A stretch of DNA of 64,000 nucleotides from Symbiodinium microadriaticum. Its lineage: Eukaryota; Sar; Dinophyceae; Suessiales; Symbiodiniaceae. Below the pieces are notes generated by a model. That model made no database searches. It was not told the DNA's origin and saw only the letters and a list, made by a program, of their open reading frames with translations. Positions 1 to 44,809 of this stretch are shown here, in pieces (within the stretch, counting starts at the first letter, position 1; every line of letters begins with the position of its first letter). The translations under genes were made by a program, and so were the position numbers. The stretch lies in NCBI GenBank assembly GCA_001939145.1, contig LSRX01000309.1, forward strand, positions 532,129-596,128, read 5' to 3'.

Positions 1-66
1 TACATTACATTACATTACATTACATTACATTACATTACATTACATTACATTACATTACATTACATT
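1..66. repeat. (TACAT)n microsatellite
   Basis: A near-perfect pentanucleotide TACAT array opens the window and decays into degenerate TACAT/TTTCATAC copies up to about 145. It probably continues past the left edge. Confidence 0.95.
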
Positions 67-498
67 GCACTACACTGCGTTACACTACATTACATTACAT
101 GACATTTCATAAATTGCATTTCATACATTGCATTTCATACATGGCAAGGCATACAGGAATGTGTACACAACGATAAGTATAGGTATAAGCATAAGTTTAA
201 GTATTCATGTATATATATATATATATGTACATTGACACGCATATATTCATATATACAACACATGTTCCATTTGGGCATATAAATATCTATATATTCTGTC
301 TGTTTGTCTGCTTGTCTGTCTGGATGGACCGACCGACAGACGGAGGGAGGGAGGGAGGGAGGGAGAGATTATTTGACAGATGGAGAGACAAAGAGACAGA
401 GAGACAGAGAGGGAGAGAGATGCAAGTTTGTTGGCTACGAGAGGGCGTCGCACTGCAATGCATTGCAGCAGGCAGCAAGCAGCGAGCAGCTGCGACAC
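67..498. other. Repeat-rich non-coding stretch, probably intron
   Basis: Holds degenerate TACAT copies, a short (TA)n run near 208-226, CTGT repeats near 295-320, a GGGA run near 340-365 and GAGACA repeats near 375-420. A GT donor closes the last recognised exon of the giant gene at 499, so this is most likely the start of its next intron. No coding exon is seen here. Confidence 0.6.
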
Positions 499-33594
<33,096 letters not shown>

Positions 33595-34109
33595 CCTCGA
33601 GGCGAACTCCACGCGACAGGAACTCGCATCACTCAAGATTCGCGTTTCCCAGCCTCGCCAAGACCTCCCTTTCACGCGGCGTCGCGTCGACGATCCAGGG
33701 GCTTCCAGGTCACTCTGTGAGGGTGCAGACTCCCGAGAGGTGGGCGGAGCCTTCGGACACAACAGGACAGCCACAATGCCTTCCTTCACCTGACTGTCCC
33801 GCATGTCTTCAACCTAAGCTACAGCTACAGCCCTTCTGCGAGCGGTTCCAGCTGGGTGTGGGCCCGCTCTCTCCCCGCGCTTGAAGTTTACGCTTGGGCT
33901 CCTTCTCCCCACCTTTGTGTCTTGATTTCTTACTTCCTAACTAACCCCAGCTTTGCTAGCTCCGCTTTGTTGCAGCCGCAAAGGCCGGAGCGTCTTGGCG
34001 TTTACAAATTGGCCAACGAAAACTTTATGCACCGCTCGCGGCTCCGCCGGTTCGGGCTAGGCTCCCTTTCAGAACAAGTAGGGAACCAAAGAAAGCCTTG
34101 GACCACTGC

Positions 34110-34420
34110 GAGATCCACGCGCAACAGGCAGGCCCCACAAGAACATCAGTGTGCAACACACCTACAAGAATGTCACGGACTGCACAAATCGCCGGTCTAA
34201 ACCCCCCAGCCCAGACAAAGGCTTGAAACTGTATGCTTGTGCTGGGTAGCAGCCTCCTGTTTCGCTGCCCTTCGAATTCCAGTTCACCCACGAACCAAAG
34301 AGCCATCTGTGACTGTGACGCTGCCTGAAACTGTTTGACTTCGATCTGCTGTTCAGGTCCCTCGATGGCCGGCTTGCTCAGCATGCAAACTTCTGCTGGG
34401 CGCGCAACCACATACACCCC
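34110..34420 (-). CDS. Candidate exon, unidentified protein
   Basis: GVYVVARPAEVCMLSKPAI, QQIEVKQFQAASQSQ, MALWFVGELEFEGQRN. The composition is coding-like, but no family is recognised. It may join LTCAPVTVPLYFQGVKALK at about 34,660-34,730. Confidence 0.35.
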
Positions 34421-34739
34421 TGTCAGGTTTCCTTTCTGAACTGCGTGATCTTCATTGGTTTGTCGATGAACCTAACCTTGTCAAGCCTTCGTGGTTGGTT
34501 TTGACTCTTTTCGGAATCCAACCTCTGATGCTGTGATACAAGGGCGACAACGAGGTAGCCCTCCCCATCCAAACAAGAACGAAGACTTCACAACATGCAA
34601 GCCACAAGGATTCGCAAAGCGGGTGTGCCTGCGCAGCCGCTCGCATCTGACAGCCCGCTTGGCTTTCAGAGCCTTCACTCCTTGGAAGTACAGCGGCACC
34701 GTGACAGGCGCGCAGGTCAGCGAGAAAGCTCCCATCCTC

Positions 34740-35030
34740 TCAGCTCGACCCGTCGGGCGAGATGAACGGGCCTGCCGCGCGCGAGAGAGGGGAGCCTTTT
34801 CTCAAGGAGGCTCTCAGCTCCTTGAAGGCCGCCGCTTGGGCTTCCACGTCGGGAGCATCCTGCAGGGCCTCCAGCAAAGCGTCCTCGCAGGGGCCCGGCA
34901 CGCACGCGTCTCTGACGACGCGCCCCGCGCGCCTCCTCGAAAAACTTCTCGAGAGCCGCATCGGCATCGTCGTCCATGGCATGGACCCAGGAGGTTACAT
35001 CACCATCGTGGGGATGAAGATACAAGTCGA
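34740..35030 (-). CDS. Unidentified acidic/helical protein with a frame change
   Basis: Upstream frame: GVDLYLHPHDGDVTSWVHAM, DDDADAALEKFFEEARG. Downstream frame: VVRDACVPGPCEDALLEALQ, DAPDVEAQAAAFKELRASLR, FISPDG. The two frames meet at GCGCGCGGGGCGCG near 34,918-34,928. Skipping one base joins them into one helical protein. Either a single-base indel (error, allele or pseudogene) or an unseen splice. Confidence 0.5.
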
Positions 35031-35099
35031 CTCCGCGGCTCTGATGCTGGTTTCCCTGTTTATTCCTGGCCTGCGCCGCTGCACTAAAGCTTACGTAAG

Positions 35100-35900
35100 C
35101 AGCTTAAGCATAACAGGCAAAGAGTCAACCTGCAGAGCAAATATAAGCCAACTGAACTCCATGTCTTTGTCCTGTCACCCACCTCACTCTATTTGGCAGC
35201 TGAGCCAGAAGGAAGTGACGACGAGATGGACAAAAGCCCAAGCCCTCACTCATGGCATCAGCCGCCGGAAGGCACGGAAGCTCTGCCATTGCTGTTCACG
35301 GACTGCGACTCGACGCTGATCAGCTTCACATTACAACGAAAGCCCTGATTCAAAGGGGCTTAAGTTTAGGGCTTACGTACCAACTGAACACAAAAAACAC
35401 TCGGCTCGCAGTTGGAGCTGACGTCTTTCTGGGCTATGTACAGGGGCATCTGGAACAAAAACCAGATGCCTTTCAACGTTAAACTCAGGCGGTGTACTTC
35501 TCTTGTGTGCGGTTTCTTGGCAGCATCTTTGTGCCGCCAGGGGGAGACTTTGTACACAACATCTTGTCACTTCTGCACCTCCTCCTCGCTGGACTCCACA
35601 CCACTTCCGGCATCCGTGGAGAAGCCAGCCTTCGTCAGACTTCCACAGACTCGCACACACATGACAGGACAAAGCCTCACGGGTGCACATGACACTTGGC
35701 TTCCTCATGAAAACCAACGCTTGTGGCGAAAGCGCTTTCTGGCGGCGAAGCTGCATTGGGACCGAACCACCTCATAGGAATTTCCCAGCACAGTGGCTTG
35801 CTTTGCCCCCACCCTAGAAGAAATAAGGTCCTGGCTTGCTGAAGCCGCGTGAATCGTGTTGGGAACTTGATGGCAGGGACTCCTGAGGATGTGCTGCCAT
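35100..35900. other. Unassigned stretch
   Basis: No ORF on either strand shows a family motif or plausible exon structure. Confidence 0.3.
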
Positions 35901-36329
35901 TCACTGACAGGGCTCTAGACTCTAGATGCACTCGCTGCCTCGACTCGGGGCGTTGCGCCAGCAGGCGTCGCAGGGACCTCCAAAATTAGAGTAAAAAAGC
36001 ACGAGTCGTGAGTCGTGGTTCGGTGAGCCTGGGGACCCCCGGCCTGGCTTCCGGCTTTGTTTTGGTCCTGGTCTGCGAGTGATGCCATGCTTTTCATATT
36101 CATGAAGGTGTCTGGAAAGGATTCGGATGTTGGATGGCTGTGGCGTGTTGGAGGCAGGCAATCTGCGCCTGACCTTTGACGACAACCACAAGAACCACCA
36201 AACACCGGTACCCTCCAGAGCCGTCGAGGCCCCCAGTCCGTAGCGCAATCTGTTTGTTGAGGGATCGTTCCACTGGTACAGCAAAGCTTAACACAAGCCG
36301 CCAGGACCCAGCATGGTTTGAAATGACGC

Positions 36330-36784
36330 GTATCTTTCGTGGAAGAGGAACTTGAAGACTGATGAACAACCCTCAGACGGCCTGTGCTGGCAACACCATC
36401 GTCGTTGACGGCCTTCCAGGACATGTCTCCTGCACTGCTCACGGATCGGTCCTCACCATGCTGCAAAGCACAGCGCTTTGCACATCCTGCCTCTGAGGGT
36501 CGGGGCCGCATTTCAAGGAGCTCCCGCCGCGAGTGCAACTCACGCCCGCTCAGGCCCGCATTCTGCAGGGACTCTGGCACTGGGATCGAGGTGAGAGTAG
36601 CGGATGTGGGTCGAAAGGAGTCTGAGTGGGCGCTCGGGTGGACCTCCCACGTGGTCTGGCACCACGCAAAGCCAGAGTCAGCCGCGTTCTCGTAGCTGGG
36701 TCTTGGGCCGGGCATCGAAGTCGATGCAGGCCATGACCTCGCCTCAGCCAAGCTGATGTCAGGAGGGGGAACATCCAAACTCAA
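36330..36784 (-). CDS. Candidate exon, Ser-rich unidentified protein
   Basis: Long open frame with VPPPDISLAEARSWPAS, FAWCQTTWEVHPSAHSDSF, SVSSAGDMSWKAVNDDG and a run of six Ser. Coding-like but without a recognised domain. A further open stretch at about 36,190-36,290 (LYQWNDPSTNRLRYGLGAS) may be the next exon. Confidence 0.35.
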
Positions 36785-37139
36785 TCCTGTTCGTGCTTGC
36801 AGCCAGCTTCAACAGGTGAGACGCTGGTCCACAGCTCATGGCGGAAGCGCGTGCACGCGGCTGCACGTCTCAAGGTTGACCATTTTCAGGCGTCTTGAAT
36901 CGTTTTACCCCGCACGATGCGCTGCTCGAGCACCCGATCCTAGAAGCCCAGAAGGCATGTTTGTGCGAAAAGCTGAGTGGCGCACGTCCTGCATTACGCT
37001 TGTCTTTGAAGCCTCTGCAAACAGCTTCGTTCTGTTCGCAATGTCTGCCTTCCGGGAGCACATATCTTACGTGACCACCAGCAGCACCAAAAGCATGTCC
37101 AAGGCATGTGCCAATGTAAACTCTGGCTGTGCCTGTCAG

Positions 37140-38420
37140 CTAGGCCGCTAGGCTTTCGGCCTTTGCTGGAGAATTGAACAAGCCAGCCTCGTCAAAGTCA
37201 AAAGCCGCGTAGTCCCGGCAGAAAGGCTCTGGAGGTCGTTGCGGCTCGTAACCTATGCCGCGGAATGTGCCCGTGCAGCACAGCGCGATGTCGCAACGAG
37301 CACAATCCCGAGCCCAGGTGCTTGGCCTCCACAGTGCCGCTCTGAGCCGAAGGCCCATGGCCGCGTCGCAACCTGTCAGACTCTCTGCTTATTCCTAACT
37401 CGGCTCCTTCTCTTTACTCCCAGACTGATCTCGGCATCCTGGTGACGCGGGAGCACGGGCAGGCGTAGCTGTGGGTGCAGCAGTTGCATATCAGGGATCC
37501 TGCTACGGTGGCTTCTGTTACACCGAATGCTCCTGGCGACGCCCTGCAATTGCGCTCTGAGCCCGGGATTCTCGGATTCCTGCGAGTCTCCTGTTGTTTC
37601 ATGGTCCGAGCCGTCAAAACTGAGCTTCACTTTGCCGGCTTAGCCGTTAGCGTTCGCGAGACCAGGTCCGGGGGAAGCTTAAGAGACCTCCCGTATACGA
37701 CAGAGAGGCTCGCTATGTCCCCAGGCTTGCTGCATGTTGCATCAGGCAAATTGGGCGCGTGCTCTCTTTGCCTCTTCTCGCTCTGCATGTCGGAAGAATG
37801 GACATCTGGCCTCGTTCCACGACGGATCTTCCCATTCTGTCCAGCCCTGCCAATCCTGCCAGCCCTGCCAGCCCTGCCAGCCCTGCCAGCTCCAGTTCGA
37901 GTCGTACTCCTCGTAGCCCTGGTCGTGTCCCTGAGCAGACGGACCAGGAGCAGCCCGCGCAGCTGCAGCCGTGCCGTCGAAGTCATTTCCCTGAGCAGTC
38001 TGAATCTGCGGGCAAGCTGGCCATCGCCCTGCCGTTTCACCTATCTCGTCTGTGCACCTTGAGCATCCGAAGTAGCTCAGCACCAGCGCTGGCACCGGAT
38101 GATGCCTGGAGCTCTAAATTATGCATCTCGCAAAATACTGTGCCTTGTGTCGCCAGCCTCAGCAACTCTCCTTTGTCGGCCATCTGAAGCGCAAACAGGT
38201 GCGAAGCTTGTGAGCTCGGGCCTGCATCACCGCACATGCACTGGGCTTCATTGCGGCAGATCCCTTGCGCCTTGACGCTGTGGCCAAGGAAGGCGAGGAT
38301 CCTTCGGCGCTGATCGGCATCTCGGCTCCAGACTCCGCTTCTCTCCGGCTTGGCTTCGCCCGGCCTTGCCAAGGGCCCTTGCTGGCCTCGGCCGGGGACC
38401 CAGATCCCGCGGACGGGCAC
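37140..38420 (-). CDS. Protein with Trp-Gln-Gly tandem repeat, several exons
   Basis: First block about 38,080-38,260: LFALQMADKGELLRLATQG, TVFCEMHNLELQ, AELLRMLK, then AAG|GTGCAC as donor. Second block about 37,795-38,000: GNDFDGTAAAARAAPGPSAQ, GYEEYDSNWS, then W-Q-G-W-Q-G-W-Q-G-W-Q-D-W-Q-G-W, TEWEDPSWNE, then a GC donor. Further blocks: SLSVVYGRSLKLPPDLVSR (about 37,650-37,720), VKLSFDGSDHETTG (about 37,580-37,630) and a terminal block ending AAFDFDEAGLFNSPAKAESL with a stop near 37,140. Aromatic/Gln/Gly repeats are typical of disordered, often RNA-associated, proteins; the role here is unknown. Confidence 0.45.
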
Positions 38421-38429
38421 CCGCCTCTT

Positions 38430-39250
38430 GCCGTGCCTGCATCATGTCTCTGCTTGCGTATCCTGGCCAGACCGGTCAACGCCACTTCAGTCGGTTCTGA
38501 CCAGTGGACTTTCGGCTTTCAGGAGCTACCAAAGCGAAGTCTTACGCCTTACGCGACACGAAGGAAACCAGAACCAAGAGTTCGATGAGTAAGGATGCCT
38601 GTTGCACTCTTCAAAGAGGAGAGAGATTTAGTAGTCAGAGGCTTAAATGAAGCCGCCAAGCCATACGGTAGCCATACGTCTGACTCACTCGAGCTCCCTC
38701 TGAAATAACAGTCAGTCATGCCGACCAAGAAGTTCTCACTCACGCAGCTACAGCTACCACCATGTCAGCTTTCGCTACAAGCATCACCGGAAAGGGACGT
38801 CCTCGCCCTCTCCGCTGTGTCTGCGCCTAGCAGAACCATGCACGAGGGAGGGCAGAGAAAATCAAGAGGACATGCTTGGGCCATCAAGTGCCTGAGAGCT
38901 CGCCATCTTCGCACCAAAATGGCTTCGCTTGTTGGCAAGTGTGCAATTAACGGCTCAGTTCTGCTGTTGTTGCTGCTAACCGCTGTTAACCTCTTGTTGA
39001 GGGACGAGTACAGAGGACTTGAAGAGCAAGAAAGGTACTGCATCATGCTCGGGCGCGAAATCCTCGACGACCAGCGCCGCTTCTACTGCGAGGCTCGAAA
39101 GACGTCTGCTGACCCCTGAAGTGTTTGACATGCGCACGAGCAATCGCGGTTTGGATGCTCTCGGTGAAACCTCCGATGCACCTGCACCACTACACGATAG
39201 TACATTGCAAAACACACTTGAGACATCTTCAGGTTCATGTGTAGTTCTGC
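38430..39250. other. Unassigned stretch
   Basis: Contains GCTACAGCTAC words (38,745-38,757). A minus-strand frame at about 38,990-39,190 (SEVSPRASKPRLLVRMSN) is weakly coding-like and may belong to the gene upstream. Confidence 0.3.
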
Positions 39251-39265
39251 ATGTGCTGACAGTGA

Positions 39266-40300
39266 CTATGCCTCCTGCCGCAGCAGCGGGAGCGAGGGAG
39301 GCAGCCCTACAGACGAGACATTGGGGCCCTGCGAGTTAGAGTTCGCACGCCTTGCATCACGAGAAGCAGTTCCTGTGCTCGCACTTCGAGGTGTCGTTCG
39401 CGGGGATGGCCCTCGAACCAAGCCACCACTGCTGGCAGAGCTGATGCTACCAGAGGAGCAGCCGAAGCGCTTCTGATTCTCCTTTCCCCGATTGTCGGCT
39501 TTCTCCCTTCCCCCCGGAGCGCCGGCACCCCCAGAGGATGCACTTACAGGCTTTCGAAGGCCCGGAGCACTCATCGTTCCACGCCCATAGCCGCTGCCGC
39601 TCCGGCGCTTGGACGGACCGGATGGACCTGCCGGACCTGCCACTTTTCAAAACACTCTCGGAAAGGAAAAAGCATTGAAAAGCATGCAGAACCGTTACAA
39701 GAGTTGCCTTGGGGCTCAGGGCTGGTTGGGCTTGGAGCCGGCTCTTTCGAAGCCGACACCGCCGCCGAGGCATTGGCAGCGCTTCCAAGCGAGGCCTCTG
39801 CAGAGAGCGCGCGCGTGTTCGCGATGTTGCCGCGAAGGCCCGGCGCGGCGTGCCCGGGCACCGGTGCCCTGGGCGCCTCGTTCGAAGAGGTGGCCTTCAA
39901 GTGGGAGCTCAGATCTTCGATGAGAGCACCTCGGCTCGGCTCGGCGCGTGGCGAAAGTGCACCCGGCCCGGCATTTTGGGCCCTTGGGCCCGCACTCTGG
40001 CTCTCGATGATGCGGCGCTGGTCCTCCAAAGCGGCCTCTCTTAGGAAGACTGCGCTTCGCGCAGCGGCGCGGTGCGGGGACGTCGAGAGGGCGCCTCCTG
40101 GGCCTCCACGAGGGCGCGGAGCTCCAGCAGCTCCGAGGAGCTTTGGAGCTCTTCCAGCTCCCGAAGCCGCGCCTCCAACTCCGCCACCCGCGCCTGCGGC
40201 GAGCGCATTGGACGCTATTCGGCATCCTTCGCACCCGGCCTTCAGAGCGGTGTTTTCCTCCATTTTCTCTTTGAACCGAGTCTGCAACAAAAAGCCAGTC
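39266..40300 (-). CDS. Coiled-coil protein with basic Ser-rich tail, frame-disrupted
   Basis: Acceptor TTGTTGCAG|ACTCGG near 40,288, then TRFKEKMEENTALKA. A second frame at about 40,090-40,195 gives ARVAELEARLRELEELQSSS, ELLELRALVEAQEAP, an obvious coiled coil. A third segment, in the frame of the first, gives REAALEDQRRIIESQSAG, ALIEDLSSHLKATSSNEA. A tail at 39,270-39,600 is basic and Ser/Gly-rich (RRSGSGYGRG, GGREKADNRGKENQKR, SPRTTPRSASTGTASRD). Two frame changes occur within about 250 bp with no room for introns, near 40,200 and at TCTTCCTAAGAG near 40,045. The second needs a single added base to read through. Confidence 0.55.
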
Positions 40301-40429
40301 TAGCAAGGTGCAACACAGGAATGCAGCGAGGGCTCAACAAGCAACTCTCGATTTTTTGCTGCGCCGGCACAAAGAGCTCGGTATGTCTGCTCGGCTCAGA
40401 GCCTTCCTTTGCCTCCAGGCACTCTCTTC

Positions 40430-41193
40430 ATATCTCTCGCTGTGCGCAGCGACCTTGGCCGCCTGTTTTGGGCTCGGAGGGCTTGTACACGGGCTTCGGC
40501 TTGTCAGCTCCGAGACGACCTGGAATCGTCGCCTGAGCCGCGCTTTTCTGGGCGCGGTTCACGGCATGTGCTCCGTCCGGGCTCCGGGCCATCCTTTCTC
40601 TCCTCTCGTCGTCAGTGACGAGCCTCTGAGGCTTCGGCTCGCTTCCGCGCTTCCACCCTCGCTTCCGCCCTCTTCGCCGAGTCCGGCACGGTGACATCCG
40701 CCCGTCCGGATAAAAGCGCTTCTGGTTCAACTCCTCGGCGTTCAGCCGAGAAGAGAGCAGAGCGAGTCCGCCTCCGATCGGACCAAGGAGCGTAATAGTC
40801 TACGTGAGGCTGGGAGAGCACGAACTCTTTGATCTTGATGTTCTGGGCTGGGATCTTGTTCCTGGCACATGTGCTTATATACTCAGCATAATCTGCAGGC
40901 TGCCACGGCCACACGATCAGGATGGAGCCCGGATCCGTGTCGTAGATCTGCGCCGAAACTCCTGCCGAGTCACTGGACTTCACCATGACTTCACCAACAG
41001 CTGAGAGTTGTGAAACTTTGACCGAAGCTACGACAGCTAGGAGCGGTTTCGATGCTCTCAGCCTCATGCCATCGCAGCTACGTGCTCGATTTCCCAGGCT
41101 GGCTGCTGTGCTGGCGATGCACCTACTCGAGGGGCACCTCTCAGACTGAACAATCCTCAAACTCTTACAGAATCGCTTACCGAAGGATGGCAA
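40430..41193 (-). CDS. Unidentified soluble protein, charged C-terminus
   Basis: Open frame with a plausible start at MRLRASKPLLAVVASVKVSQ (41,067), then VSAQIYDTDPGSILIVWPWQ, ADYAEYISTCARNKIPAQNI, KIKEFVLSQPHVDYYAPWSD. It ends in a charged region (RAEARVEARKRAEASEAR) that stops near 40,614. The next frame continues with DDERRERMARSPDG and KPKPVYKPSEPKTGGQG to about 40,450, again a frame change without an evident intron. The compact middle part looks like a small folded domain; no family is recognised. Confidence 0.5.
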
Positions 41194-41542
41194 GCCACGG
41201 CTAAGCGGCTAAGCTTGATTTCAAGAGCTTGAACCGTGTGTTTCAAGTGGTCCTCCTAGTGGCTTATGACACTCTTTCTGCACATGTCTGCACGAAGTTG
41301 ACTGGAAAGCCGCTGTGGTTTCGAAGCAGGGCTCCCAGAGCTGTGCCCGGCCCTTTGAATCCTCCATTCTCCAGAAGGCTCGTCCAGCTTCTAGCAAGGC
41401 TTGTTGTCTCATGCTTGCCATGCTCCATGGCCTCAGAAACTTCTGGACCGTCGCACCCACCATCTACTCTATCAGTACAGGCAGGGCACCCACTTCACGT
41501 CCAATTGCACAAAGGCCATGCTGACACCACTGCTGCCTGATG

Positions 41543-41960
41543 TCATGAAGGATGCGGGGTCTCGCTTGAAGTCCTGCATGAAGCAAGCACGCAAGCCACG
41601 GTGGCATCAAGCCCGAACAAGGACACGCAAACGTCGTCCTCCGAATTGAAATCAATCTTCGGTTTGTTCCTTTGTTCTCGCACTTCCTTCACATGCTCCA
41701 CGAAGGGCTTGGGGACATCCACCTGCACTAAGACGGTTCCGTGCGATCTCTTTCGCGCTTGGCGCGACTGCCCTCGACAACTTGAGAAGCCCTCTACTAC
41801 AGACCTGCATGAACGCTGCAATGCTCGTTCCACTCGCAGTCCATCCCCGGCAGTCAGCTTCAGAGAGCGCACTGTGCCCTGACCGACGCCTCCATGTCAT
41901 CGAGGTCTCCTACGTCGAGGTCCCGGATGTCGGCCTCCGGCAATCAGAGCATACGCCGGT
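41543..41960 (-). CDS. Candidate exons, unidentified acidic protein
   Basis: About 41,880-41,950: PEADIRDLDVGDLDDMEASV. About 41,800-41,875 in another frame: VRSLKLTAGDGLRVERALQ. About 41,590-41,740: VLVQVDVPKPFVEHVKEVRE, QRNKPKIDFNSEDDVCVSLF. Coding-like, but the joins are not resolved. Confidence 0.4.
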
Positions 41961-42880
41961 CTCTATTTCTGAACCCTGGCCTTGGCATCCAGAATCTGGT
42001 ACCTCGGAGCAATGTAGCTTCCAGTCACGCCAACAAGGCCACCGATGGCCAGGAGCCACGATTTTCGAAGCATGGCAGTGTTAGGATAGCCTCCGGTCTG
42101 TGCGTGTGTGTCAGCTTTCTTGCGATGTCGGCGAGTTGCTGAAGCTGCTACGGATAGCTGATAGCTACAGCTGCTGCTTCGTGCTGGGACGTGCCAGGCA
42201 GCTGGTGGCGCGCAAAGGTTCCTGTGTTGACAAGGTTGAGCAGCTTTCTGCCTGAGACGCTGTGAGCTAAGCCGCTAAGCGCTGCCGCCAGGAGCGCTGC
42301 AAGCTTCGCATGACTCCAGAGCCAAAGCAAGCAGCCAGGCCCCTCAGGCTGCCCCGGCTTTTCATGCATCCGAGCAATGGCTTTCCACGGGCCCTTAAGG
42401 GCACCGCATGAGCATAATTGAACATTGCCCTCGTTGCTCTCTGTACATGGTGAGACCTGTGTGACACATTGTCTGCCCACGCTTGACGCATCTCCTGTAT
42501 TCAGGAGTCACTACGTGCGGCAGAGAACTCAGAAGTCTGCTGAGCTGCGGAGCCAAGAGAATCGTGGCTCTCACTCCCCCCGCAGTTGCCGAATCATGGA
42601 CTGCCAGTTCTTTTCTCCAGCCTGAAAGAAAGCTCGCAGCCACTTCGGCTGCTCACGATCCAAAGCAAGCTGGCGTGCCTCTTCTTTGGCTTCTCTTGCT
42701 GACATCTCTGCATTCCACCGGGAAACCTCTGCTGTAAACTGCTTCTTGTAGCGCTCATAGAACTGAAGTCGGCCTCAAGACATCAAATGCGCACTGTCAT
42801 GTCACCGCCGTGGCCACCACGAGCTGAGGATGCGGCCATCAACGATGCTTCGGTGAACCGGCCTCAGACGCCGAACGGTT
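41961..42880. other. Unassigned stretch
   Basis: Contains GCCGCTAAGC words (42,271) and the GCTACGGATAGCTGATAGCTAC repeat region near 42,150, shown only in part here. No gene is supported. Confidence 0.3.
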
Positions 42881-42889
42881 GGACTCTTC

Positions 42890-44110
42890 CTGTTGGTACT
42901 ACATCCAGGAAGCTCTCTTTTTGCAAGCAAGAAGCGACCGAAAAGAACTCATCGATTCGGTGAGCTCTTGCACTTTCTGCTCGTCGATGGTCTCCTCCTC
43001 CATGAGAACTGGGTCTGCTGGCCAGCCACCGCCACAGAGCAAGGCCCGCAGCTCGTATTTGGGAAGGCCGATCCACTTTCTCTCCGGGAGGCCACTGGGC
43101 TTCTCCTCGGGGGCCGCGGCAGCCTTTGGCTCCGCTTTGCCCTTGGCCGCCGCTTTGGGGTTCGGGGCCTCTGGGACCTTCTCCTCCTCGGCATTCAGGC
43201 GCCGCAGCCGGCGTTTGATGGACATGCGCGGAGGCTCCACCTGGCGCTTGCAGCCGAAAAGGCATGGAGAGTCTACATGAGTCTGCGCTGCCCTTACCTT
43301 CTCGTCTCCCGGCAAGGCCCCAAAGTGACTGTGGAGCGGCAGGAGGTCCAGAAGTCGTATGGACACTTCAGCGATGTTGGTCAGACGGCCTGTGCTCAAC
43401 ACGCGACTCCCATGTACATCGGCACAAAACTGGCAATTCCGACCGACACTGCACTCGAGTAGGATGCAGTTCGGCCTGACTTGCGAGTGGATGTTCTCTC
43501 AGACTAAGTCTACAGGAACGTGCAGGGTGGTCGCAGCATTTCTGAGAGCTAGTCACAGCTGCCCCGCCTACGAAATGATCGCATGCAGCCCGTAGTGACG
43601 CAGCCATCCTTTCCCGGTCCTACAACGTCAACGCAGTGCTTTTTCAAACAACCAAAAGGTGCGAGTGCGAGATGCACAGAATCAGAAGAAGCAAGACTGC
43701 CAGCGCTGTCCTCTTTGCAGGTCTGCAAAGCATCCGCATGACGTTGTGCTTCTGCTTCGACCAGTTCTTGAAGTTCAGTCTCCTTGTTGGCGTCGGCCAA
43801 GCGCGGATTCAGGCCTCAGGGGCCGGACGTGCCGAAAACACGCACAAGGCCCCTTTAGGTCTCTTGGGCCACCAGCGCTGCTCGTGAAGCGCCCTTTTTC
43901 TGCCAAACTCTTTCCAGGTCTGCACGGTCCTTAGCTCGACAACAAACCCTCAGGGAGCTGGTCACGGCTATTGGATGCTTCTGGGATGCGCTTCGTGCGC
44001 GTCCCGCGTGGACTTCGTGAGCTCGGCAAGCGCCCTCTCCGTGAGCTCCAGGAAGAGCTTCTCCCCCAACCCCAGGAGCCTCGGCAAAAGGCACTCTCCT
44101 TCTCTCTTGT

Positions 44111-44141
<31 letters not shown>

Positions 44142-44162
44142 CGCCAGGGCTGTGGGCAGGGG

Positions 44163-44197
<35 letters not shown>

Positions 44198-44290
44198 CTT
44201 GGAGCAGGAGGCCCCGGCGTTTCCTCTCGGAGCTCATCGCCCCAGGTCCGCAAGCCTCTGGAGGCTTCCTGCCTGGCATGCCTCAAGTCA
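42890..44290 (-). CDS. Coiled-coil/charged protein, multi-exon
   Basis: Upstream pieces: about 43,970-44,075 (LGEKLFLELTERALAELTKS, TRDAHEAHPRS), about 43,860-43,930 (DRADLERVWQKKGASRAALV) and about 43,680-43,800 (ADANKETELQELVEAEAQRH). Then about 43,300-43,402 (AEVSIRLLDLLPLHSHFGAL, PGDEK) ends at donor GAGAAG|GTAAGG. The final exon, about 42,890-43,245, has VEPPRMSIKRRLRRLNAEEE, an Ala/Lys/Pro linker, LPERKWIGLPKYELRALLCG and TIDEQKVQELTESM and stops at TAG. All pieces are coiled-coil or charged. Whether they form one gene is inferred from strand and order only. Confidence 0.5.
44105..44195. repeat. (CT)n / CGCCAGGGC composite element
   Basis: (CT)n at 44,108-44,135, then TTTCTTTCGCCAGGGCTGTG, GGCAGGGGAGAA, then (CT)n at 44,166-44,192. 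It matches the 13.4-kb element in order and spacing. Confidence 0.85.
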
Positions 44291-44299
44291 CTGTCTCAT

Positions 44300-44800
44300 G
44301 GAAGTCTTGAATCAGGCTATTTTTTGGGAGGCCTTGCCATGCAGGACAGAAGCTGAGACCACCACTCGCATGAGACCTGCATATCTGAGAGGAACTTCTG
44401 CATGAATTCCGGAGTGCCACCAGCCTGCATGCTTCTGCCGAGAGTATTCATTTCGGTGCCATGTCTCTGTGCAAACAACCGATGCGAGCGAGCTTTCCAC
44501 TTTTTGCAATCGGGTTTGCGGTTTAGGATCTCGTGTTTGCCCTGTGGTCACTGTTACATGGTGATGGCAGCAATGCGGGTGCCCAAGCACCAAACTATGG
44601 GCACAACTGGGCAAGAGCTCTGCATAGACGACTCTGCAGAGCAGTGGGTCTCCACTTCCACCAAAAATTGTTGCCACCGATTTGTAGGGTCGTGCCGTGC
44701 CACCTACGACACCAAAGACACTGACGGTGTCATCATGGGGCAGACACTGAGAGAGCGGGTGAGAGAGAGTATGTACAAGTTTCTGTTTGCAAGACCTGCT
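44300..44800. other. Intergenic stretch
   Basis: Between the plastid-type gene and the coiled-coil exons. Open plus-strand frames here have no recognisable motif. A GAGAGAGCGGGTGAGAGAGAG patch lies at about 44,748-44,768. Confidence 0.35.
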
Positions 44801-44809
44801 GCACGCAGC

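Noticed and set aside
38905-38935. Minus-strand AGCCATTTTGG, sharing a core with the dinoflagellate spliced leader
   Set aside because: Only about eleven consecutive bases match; the flanks CCGT and CTCAAG are not conserved, so a relict leader cannot be claimed.
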